DNA of 12,084 nt from Ekhidna sp. (lineage in GTDB: Bacteria > Bacteroidota > Bacteroidia > Cytophagales > Cyclobacteriaceae). The DNA is taken from contig JAPPDO010000056.1 in NCBI GenBank assembly GCA_028821635.1, positions 1 through 12,084 of the forward strand. The letters run 5' to 3'. Position 1 is the first letter of the stretch. Each line of letters starts with the position of its first letter. Shown here in pieces: positions 8,056 to 12,084 of the stretch. The notes under the pieces were generated by a model. That model was not told the origin of the DNA and searched no databases. It saw only the letters and a list, made by a program, of their open reading frames with translations. The position numbers and the translations under genes are program-made.

Positions 8056-9272
8056 AAAAGAGCACATTGATCAAACAACGAGACATTACCGATTGTGGAG
8101 CGGCTTGTCTGTGTTCCATTGCTAATCATTATGATCTCAAAATGCCTGTATCTAAAATCAGACAGATTGCAGGTACCGATAAGAAAGGCACAAATGCACT
8201 TGGTTTAGTAGAAGCCGCCACCAAGATGGGATTCTCAGCAAAGGGAGTAAAAGGAGATATTTCGGCAATTCCTAAGATTCCGGTTCCCACCATAGCACAT
8301 GTACTTGTGAAAGAAGTACTATACCACTATGTGGTAATATATCAAACCTCCGGAAAAGAAGTAAAAGTGATGGATCCGGCCACCGGAAAGCTGGAGGCGT
8401 ACAGCCTAGATGCTTTTGGAGTAATCTGGACAGGTATACTGATCCTTTTAACCCCTGATGAAGATTTTGAGAGAAAGAACCTTAATGTATCCATTAATAG
8501 TCGATTCTGGTTTCTGATTAAGCCGCACAAAGCATTAATCATACAATCTATCGTTGGTGCTGCAATATTTACCCTGATCGGATTGACCAGTGCCATTTAC
8601 GTCCAAAAGATCATTGATTTTGTGCTGCCTTCGGCAAATCAAAATTTATTGAATTTACTCAGTGTCGGGATGATTTTCTTACTGATCATTCAAATTATTG
8701 TTAACATCTTCAAATCGGTATTTATCCTGAAAACCGGGCAGCAGATAGATGCAAAGCTCATTTTGGGGTACTACAAACACATTCTTTCCCTGCCTCAGCG
8801 ATTCTTTGACACCATGCGTGTAGGTGAGATCATCAGCCGCATCAATGATGCTGTTAAAATCCGAGCATTTATTAATGAATCTGCTATTGCCATCCTGATC
8901 AATTGTTTTATCGTGGTCTTCTCATTTGGATTGATGTTCACTTATTACTGGAAGCTCGCAGTCGTTATGCTGACCGTCGTGCCCTTTTACACGTTTGTTT
9001 ATTGGCTGTCTAACCGATTCAATAAAAAAGTCGAGCGAAAGGTCATGGAAAATGACGCTGATCTGGAATCACAACTGGTAGAGTCAATGAATAATGTGAG
9101 GACAATCAAGTCCTTTGGAATGCAAAACTTCGCCAATCTTAAAACGGAAACAAAATTTGTAAACCTCTTAACCTCTGTTTATAAATCGGGACTAAATAGC
9201 ATTTTTTCTGATAATGCTTCACTTTCTTTATCTCGTTCATTTACTGTCATCTTGTTATGGGCCGGGCAGTGA
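8052..9272 (+). CDS. C39-peptidase ABC exporter (PCAT), truncated by frameshift, no ATPase domain
   Basis: A peptidase-containing ABC transporter cuts double-glycine leaders and exports the core peptides. Here the N-terminal C39 peptidase (residues 1 to about 135) looks complete: Gln9 for the oxyanion hole, catalytic Cys15 in DITDCGAACL, His92 in YHYVVIY and Asp108 in MDPATG. Membrane helices follow at about 160-190, 200-224, 278-298, 300-320 and 393-405. The frame stops at WAGQ-TGA (9270-9272) after 406 aa, where full-length members have about 700-730. Restoring one G in the GGG at 9264-9266 would continue as WAG-AVMVMEQTITAGEL, the normal sixth-helix region. No Walker A, ABC signature or Walker B sequence occurs anywhere downstream. 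I infer loss of transport function; the peptidase could still fold. It overlaps the adaptor gene by 4 bp. Confidence 0.85.
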   Translation: MKKSTLIKQRDITDCGAACLCSIANHYDLKMPVSKIRQIAGTDKKGTNALGLVEAATKMGFSAKGVKGDISAIPKIPVPTIAHVLVKEVLYHYVVIYQTSGKEVKVMDPATGKLEAYSLDAFGVIWTGILILLTPDEDFERKNLNVSINSRFWFLIKPHKALIIQSIVGAAIFTLIGLTSAIYVQKIIDFVLPSANQNLLNLLSVGMIFLLIIQIIVNIFKSVFILKTGQQIDAKLILGYYKHILSLPQRFFDTMRVGEIISRINDAVKIRAFINESAIAILINCFIVVFSFGLMFTYYWKLAVVMLTVVPFYTFVYWLSNRFNKKVERKVMENDADLESQLVESMNNVRTIKSFGMQNFANLKTETKFVNLLTSVYKSGLNSIFSDNASLSLSRSFTVILLWAGQ

Positions 9273-9502
9273 TGGTGATGGAACAAACCATCACAGCGGG
9301 CGAATTAATGTCTTTTTATGCCATTATAGGATATTTTACCGGACCGGTAAGCAGCCTTATTGGTTGGGAATTACTGACGTTTCGCTTCGAATCAAAGATT
9401 CCGTCATATCTAAAATTACTATTCTATATCCCTAAATTTTACTTCTCTATGCTCATCGGACTGATTTATTTACCATTTTGGTTGTTCAAAAAGATTTTCT
9501 AG
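9257..9502 (+). pseudogene. Frameshifted end of the C39 exporter joined to an unrelated hydrophobic tail
   Basis: From about 9266 this frame carries the normal continuation of the transporter: AVMVMEQTITAGELMSFYAI, then IGYFTGPVSSLIG, the last membrane helix. After SSLIG (near 9360), family members continue with a linker like MNKTIQDALIAADRLFEIM and then the ATPase domain. Here the frame instead reads WELLTFRFESKIPSYL and a hydrophobic, aromatic end (KLLFYIPKFYFSMLIGLIYL, PFWLFKKIF), stopping at 9500-9502. I do not recognise this tail; it may be the end of another membrane protein joined by a deletion that removed about 330 codons of exporter. No Shine-Dalgarno site precedes 9257, so independent translation is unlikely. 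Confidence 0.65.
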
Positions 9503-9548
9503 ATTTAATGTTCTGAAGGCTGGGCAGGGTTTCTTGGTTACAAATAAA

Positions 9549-9746
9549 ATGAAAATAATTAAATTAGCCATTAGAATTATTTCCATTTTGATATTAATAT
9601 CATATTTGGCTTTCTCCTCTATTCAGTCGAAGATCAGGTATGATTCTATCAATAAAAAAATTGATGAAGTGAATGATAAAGTTGAGGATCTAAGTAAAAA
9701 AGTTCTCCTTGTCGGGAAAGACTCTCTAGGAGCAACTGATAAATAA
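9549..9746 (+). CDS. Small single-pass membrane protein with coiled coil, unrecognised
   Basis: A 65-residue protein. A basic N-terminus leads into one membrane helix (residues 7-23, AIRIISILILISYLAFS). A charged heptad-like stretch follows (about 33-52, SINKKIDEVNDKVEDLSKKV) and probably forms a coiled coil. The frame opens at a TTG at 9534, but ATG at 9549 places the membrane helix normally. I do not recognise the family. It lies between the broken exporter and the peptide precursors, where bacteriocin loci often carry a small immunity or accessory membrane protein. That role is inferred from position only. Confidence 0.55.
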   Translation: MKIIKLAIRIISILILISYLAFSSIQSKIRYDSINKKIDEVNDKVEDLSKKVLLVGKDSLGATDK

Positions 9747-9860
9747 TAAAACAATAAACTTTATGAGTAAACTCAGCTTTACATAAGTTCAATGAAAAAT
9801 GAAGCTACACACACATCAATAAAAAATATTTATAGAGATATGAATTTCTTGATTTAGCGC

Positions 9861-9950
9861 ATTTTTTCTGCACTGAGCATCTTTATACTTGCTTTTAATT
9901 AAAGGGTGAAGCCTGCTACCCGAAAGTGAAGGCATAAATAATAATTTTTA
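9861..9950 (+). promoter_or_regulatory. Leader/promoter element of the peptide genes (copy 1 of a duplicated element)
   Basis: Block A (9861-9898) starts ATTTTTTCTGCACTGA and contains TATACTTG (9884-9891), one base off the Bacteroidota -7 consensus TAnnTTTG. Block B (9927-9950, TGAAGGCATAAATAATAATT...) ends 5 nt before the precursor start codon. Both blocks recur at 11927-11991 before another gene: A is 33/38 identical with every difference a transition, and B is 21/24. Between the blocks copy 1 has about 25 extra bases, including a small GGGT...ACCC hairpin (9904-9921). I infer a shared promoter plus 5' leader. Confidence 0.6.
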
Positions 9951-9955
9951 TTGAA

Positions 9956-10105
9956 ATGAATAATTTAGAAAATTTAAACTTGATAGAATTGAACAAGACG
10001 GAACTTCAGAATATTGAAGGTGGAAAATTGAAATGGTGGCAATGGCTTCTTATCGGCGTTGCAGTTGGATTCGGATTAGAAGCATTAGAAACACATACAC
10101 AGTAA
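9956..10105 (+). CDS. Double-glycine-leader peptide precursor 1 (bacteriocin- or pheromone-like)
   Basis: A 49-residue precursor. The 23-residue leader ends in GG and has the standard positions for C39 recognition: Leu9 (-15), Leu12 (-12), Glu16 (-8), Leu17 (-7), Ile20 (-4) and Gly22-Gly23 (-2, -1), as in ELNKTELQNIEGG. The predicted 26-residue core begins KLKWWQWLLIG and continues VAVGFGLEALETHTQ. It is Trp-rich, amphipathic to hydrophobic, has no Cys and holds a GxxxG motif (Gly34-Gly38). GxxxG is typical of helix pairing in two-peptide class IIb bacteriocins. No modifying enzyme is coded nearby, so the product is probably unmodified. The start ATG follows the conserved leader element directly. 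The export partners should be the HlyD/C39 pair upstream. Function (antibacterial or signal) is not shown by sequence. Confidence 0.8.
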   Translation: MNNLENLNLIELNKTELQNIEGGKLKWWQWLLIGVAVGFGLEALETHTQ

Positions 10106-10220
10106 AATTATGTATATTAATGGAGGATTTAAGTAAATTAAAATTGGAAGAATTGACTAATGAGGAGCTTCTGAACATTGAAGGTGGAAGACTGAAATGG
10201 TGGCAATGGCTTTTAATTGG
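10013..10220 (+). repeat. Direct repeat of about 44 bp, spanning cleavage site and core start of both precursors
   Basis: Copies at 10013-10056 and 10177-10220 are 164 bp apart. Both encode IEGG-[K/R]LKWWQWLLIG, and 20 bp (TGAAATGGTGGCAATGGCTT) are identical. Most differences are silent or conservative (AAA/AGA, TTG/CTG, CTT/TTA, ATC/ATT). This points to gene duplication with the core start kept under selection, while the C-terminal halves drifted freely. Confidence 0.8.
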
Positions 10221-10260
10221 TTTGACAATCGGAGGCCTAGCTGGCGAGGCTGTTTTTTAG
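10120..10260 (+). CDS. Double-glycine-leader peptide precursor 2, paralogue of the first
   Basis: A 46-residue precursor starting 14 bp after the first one stops. The leader is again exactly 23 residues, with the same recognition pattern (Leu9, Leu12, Glu16, Leu17, Ile20, Gly22-Gly23; ELTNEELLNIEGG). The 23-residue core begins RLKWWQWLLIG, almost identical to its neighbour, then diverges to LTIGGLAGEAVF. Glycines at 34, 38 and 42 make two overlapping GxxxG motifs. There is no Cys. The same frame extends upstream to 10033, but ATG at 10120 is right because upstream codons overlap precursor 1 and the resulting leader matches its sister in length. The two genes form one short operon ended by the terminator at 10280. 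The pair may act as a two-component bacteriocin or be recent duplicates. Confidence 0.8.
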   Translation: MEDLSKLKLEELTNEELLNIEGGRLKWWQWLLIGLTIGGLAGEAVF

Positions 10261-10279
10261 AATTAGCAGCACTTTGATT

Positions 10280-10315
10280 AAAAGTGGGTTCGTAAAATGT
10301 TCCCACTTTTATTTT
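10280..10315 (+). terminator. Intrinsic terminator of the peptide operon
   Basis: AAAAGTGGG (10280-10288) and CCCACTTTT (10302-10310) form a perfect 9-bp stem with a 13-nt loop, followed by ATTTT. It starts 20 bp after the stop codon of precursor 2. It makes the two precursor genes a separate transcription unit from the genes downstream. Confidence 0.85.
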
Positions 10316-10345
10316 AAAATATCTTTATTGATATAAATAACATAG

Positions 10346-11521
10346 ATGATAATTAGGTACTTCCTATTTTGTATTGCCTTTAAGGTACTCGCTCAAATAA
10401 CTATCTTCTAAGAAATTCAAGTAAAGGATTGCGAAACTGACGAGTTGATACCCTATGCTCATGTTATCAACTTACGCAATGGGTATAAAACAATAAGTAA
10501 CCAAGACGGTCTTTTTAGCATCTTCTCTCATACAACAACTGATTCTGTGACAATATCGCATGTTTCTTATGCTGATACCGTTATCGCAATAGCAGATCTT
10601 ACATACGATAAGCTCGTATGCCTCAAGAAAAAAGAGGAAATATTGGACGAAGTCATAATAACACCGAATAGTGTATTTGATTTTTTACTTACATCCATTA
10701 AAAAGACTGAAGAGAAGCTTATTCTTCCAATCAAACTTAACGCTTATTACAAAGAATTTATTAAAAATAATAACTCCTTTATCCGCTTTTGTGATGCAGA
10801 TGTTATCTATCATTTACGGCAAGATAAAAAAGAAAATCTTTCTATAAACGGCTCCGTAGTTGGGTCAAGAGCGTATAGAATTCCTGCTGTGGAGGCAAAT
10901 GAAATTGATTTTGAGATCATTTCACCTATTGGATACCAAAAAGCTCTAAAATTTTATAAACCCTCCAAAATTGGCCGGTTTACCAATTTAGATGCACCAA
11001 AAAAGTATGATTATTTTTTACAAGAGTATAAAAAGAGCTATGCAGTACGAGTTAACCCTAAAGAGCATGAAGATGGTTTATTTGAAGCGAATATTCTTAT
11101 CAATAAATATGACTCTACCGTTACTTCAATTAATTTTTTAATACCGGAGCACCGATCTCACCTGACTAAAGAAAGAAATGCGATTGTTGCCAAAGTAAAA
11201 ATTACTTCTAATTCAGGATATTTATATTATTCCTACACGCCCGGAGGTAACATATTTCTCTCTCACTCCAGACTAGAATACACCCTTTCAGTAAAAAACA
11301 AAAATACTGATGACTTGCTCTCATTTATTAGTGGTGTCAATATTTATGAAATCCCTGAAGATCAGGAACCATTTCCTAAATCAAAGGCATACAAAAATAA
11401 ATCCATCTATAAAAGGGGCACTGATTATTTATCTGCATACTGGTTGGAGAAAAGTTTGATAACTTTAACAGAAAAGGAAAAAAAGATTATCCAAGAAATT
11501 TCAAATCTAAATTCTGAATGA
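10346..11521 (+). pseudogene. CarboxypepD_reg-like domain secreted protein with a stop codon after its signal peptide
   Basis: ATG at 10346 begins a good signal peptide (MIIRYFLFCIAFKVLAQ, then ITIF) that runs into TAA at 10409-10411. The same frame goes on without further stops to 11521: EIQVKDCETDELIPYAHVIN, GYKTISNQDGLFSI and VTISHVSYADT form a carboxypeptidase-regulatory-like beta-sandwich, followed by DEVIITP. A domain of about 260 residues then follows (LNAYYKEFIKNNNSFIRFCD, INGSVVGSRAY) as seen in many Bacteroidota periplasmic or outer-membrane-associated proteins. The first start after the stop is TTG at 10445 (358 aa), which would lack both signal peptide and the first beta-strand. 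The last base of its stop overlaps the next gene's start region (ATGA, 11518-11521). The molecular function is unknown; near peptide genes it may serve export or immunity. The stop could be a sequencing error. Confidence 0.75.
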
Positions 11522-11925
11522 TGAGGTTTATTTTTTTATTGCTTCTACCTCTTTTTTACACTACCGTCTACTGCCAAAGTAGTACAATAGAAGTTCATAG
11601 AGTTTTTGGAGGATATGAATATAGAAAAAACGGGGAAAAGCTGGATGATAAAGAATTATTATCCACTTTTGATTCATTTCCACCAATCTTAGACCAAGCC
11701 AAATCATCGAGAAGAAAGAAATTATATTCAAACGTGTTTGTCCTCTCCGGAGGCTTTTTAGTAGGTTATTACTTGGCTAATCAGATCAATAGCCGATCAG
11801 AAAATAATCAAACAAACTTGCTGATCACAGGCAGTAGTTTAATATCAATATCAATTCCGTTTTCCGTTTTATCCGCAAAGAAAATGAAAAATGCAGTTGA
11901 GCATTACAATAAAAGGAATAATTAA
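11518..11925 (+). CDS. Small exported membrane protein, conserved Bacteroidota type, function unknown
   Basis: A 135-residue protein starting inside the previous stop codon (ATGA), so it is co-translated with the CarboxypepD_reg-like gene. Residues 1-20 look like a signal peptide or first membrane helix (MMRFIFLLLLPLFYTTVYCQ). Then comes a polar region of about 50 residues (FGGYEYRKNGEKLDDKEL...). Two membrane segments follow: about 72-90 (VFVLSGGFLVGYYLANQI) and 101-119 (LLITGSSLISISIPFSVLS), then a basic tail. The pattern of xxYRKNGKKL..KEL, GGFLxGY and SIPF resembles small Bacteroidota hypothetical proteins I have seen, but no function is known to me. ATG at 11521 is an equally possible start. 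A lipoprotein is unlikely because Tyr precedes Cys19. Confidence 0.7.
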   Translation: MMRFIFLLLLPLFYTTVYCQSSTIEVHRVFGGYEYRKNGEKLDDKELLSTFDSFPPILDQAKSSRRKKLYSNVFVLSGGFLVGYYLANQINSRSENNQTNLLITGSSLISISIPFSVLSAKKMKNAVEHYNKRNN

Positions 11926-11926
11926 A

Positions 11927-11991
11927 ATTTTTTCTGCACTGAACACCTTCATACTTACTCTTAAAAATGAAGGCATTAACAATAATTTTTT
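11927..11991 (+). promoter_or_regulatory. Leader/promoter element, copy 2
   Basis: Block A (11927-11964) again begins ATTTTTTCTGCACTGA, and block B (11968-11991, TGAAGGCATTAACAATAATT...) ends 10 nt before the ATG at 12002. Compared with copy 1 the blocks are only 3 nt apart, because about 25 bp between them are absent. It begins one or two bases after the stop of the preceding gene. It links the gene at 12002 to the same expression signal as the two peptide precursors. Confidence 0.6.
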
Positions 11992-12001
11992 TTAAATTCC
12001 A

Positions 12002-12084
12002 ATGAATAAACTAGAGATTAATAACTTTTTTAAAAGCAAAGTGATTCCTATTATTACTGCTCTCCTCGCCATTTTCCTTCAGGT
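12002..12084 (+). CDS. N-terminus of a probable membrane protein, cut by window edge
   Basis: Twenty-seven codons are visible: MNKLEINNFFKSK, then a hydrophobic start of a membrane helix (VIPIITALLAIFLQ). The start is set by ATG right after the conserved leader element. The family cannot be decided. Membrane proteases of the CPBP type, immunity proteins or an exporter subunit would all fit a peptide locus. Sharing its leader with the precursor genes suggests a role in immunity, processing or export. Confidence 0.6.
   Translation, partial: MNKLEINNFFKSKVIPIITALLAIFLQ

Noticed and set aside
9199..9210. Third copy of GCATTTTTTCTG inside the exporter gene
   Set aside because: Only 12 bases match, they code for normal exporter residues, and the remainder of the leader element is missing.
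9792..9857. Short open frame MKNEATHTSIKNIYRD... between the small membrane protein and the leader element
   Set aside because: Twenty-one codons, no leader motif, no hydrophobic segment and no similarity to the neighbours; not convincing as a gene.
10033..10119. N-terminal extension of precursor 2 to ATG 10033
   Set aside because: It overlaps precursor 1 out of frame, and the downstream ATG at 10120 gives a leader of exactly the same length as in precursor 1.
1..12084. CRISPR array, tRNA or rRNA genes
   Set aside because: No regularly spaced repeats, no cloverleaf pattern and no rRNA-like sequence were seen on either strand.

Overview
The window (about 38-40% GC by eye) comes from a member of the Bacteroidota, most likely a Cytophagales-like lineage. 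The evidence is a SusC/RagA outer-membrane receptor with a CarboxypepD_reg-like N-terminal domain, a TAnnTTTG-type promoter in front of it, Bacteroidota-style secreted proteins, and very little use of Shine-Dalgarno sites. I cannot name a genus.

Left part (1-6350). A SusC-like TonB-dependent receptor on the minus strand runs off the left edge. It is broken near its N-terminus by a run of 15 C/G and a nearby TAA codon. Two apparently intact plus-strand genes follow: an NhaC-type Na+/H+ antiporter (3561-5042) and a secreted zinc-dependent phospholipase C/S1-P1 nuclease-like protein (5238-6197). The spaces between them hold little that can be read.

Middle (6354-6798). This is a decayed, internally deleted insertion sequence with imperfect terminal inverted repeats and the C-terminal end of an IS5-like transposase, broken by stops and frameshifts.

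Right part (6907-12084). This is a peptide-secretion (bacteriocin/RiPP-like) locus. It has an HlyD-type periplasmic adaptor, then a C39-peptidase ABC exporter joined to it by an ATGA overlap. The exporter is frameshifted in its last membrane segments and has no ATP-binding domain. A small membrane/coiled-coil protein follows. Next come two tandem small genes for double-glycine-leader peptides of 49 and 46 aa. Their predicted cores both begin [K/R]LKWWQWLLIG and carry a GxxxG motif, and the pair ends at a strong intrinsic terminator. After it lie a CarboxypepD_reg-like secreted-protein gene with a stop codon just after its signal peptide, a small membrane protein overlapping it, and the first codons of another membrane protein.

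The leader region of the peptide pair is repeated upstream of that last gene: 33 of 38 bp identical, plus a second block just before each start codon. This suggests one shared promoter or regulator for precursors and accessory or immunity genes.

The paired cysteine-free WWQW peptides, the shared leader element and the ATPase-less exporter are the main points of interest. I infer that the peptides are cut after GG and exported by a C39 transporter, but the transporter here looks non-functional, so another exporter would be needed. Several lesions here (G-run indels and single nonsense codons) could be real decay or sequencing error; the sequence alone cannot tell.
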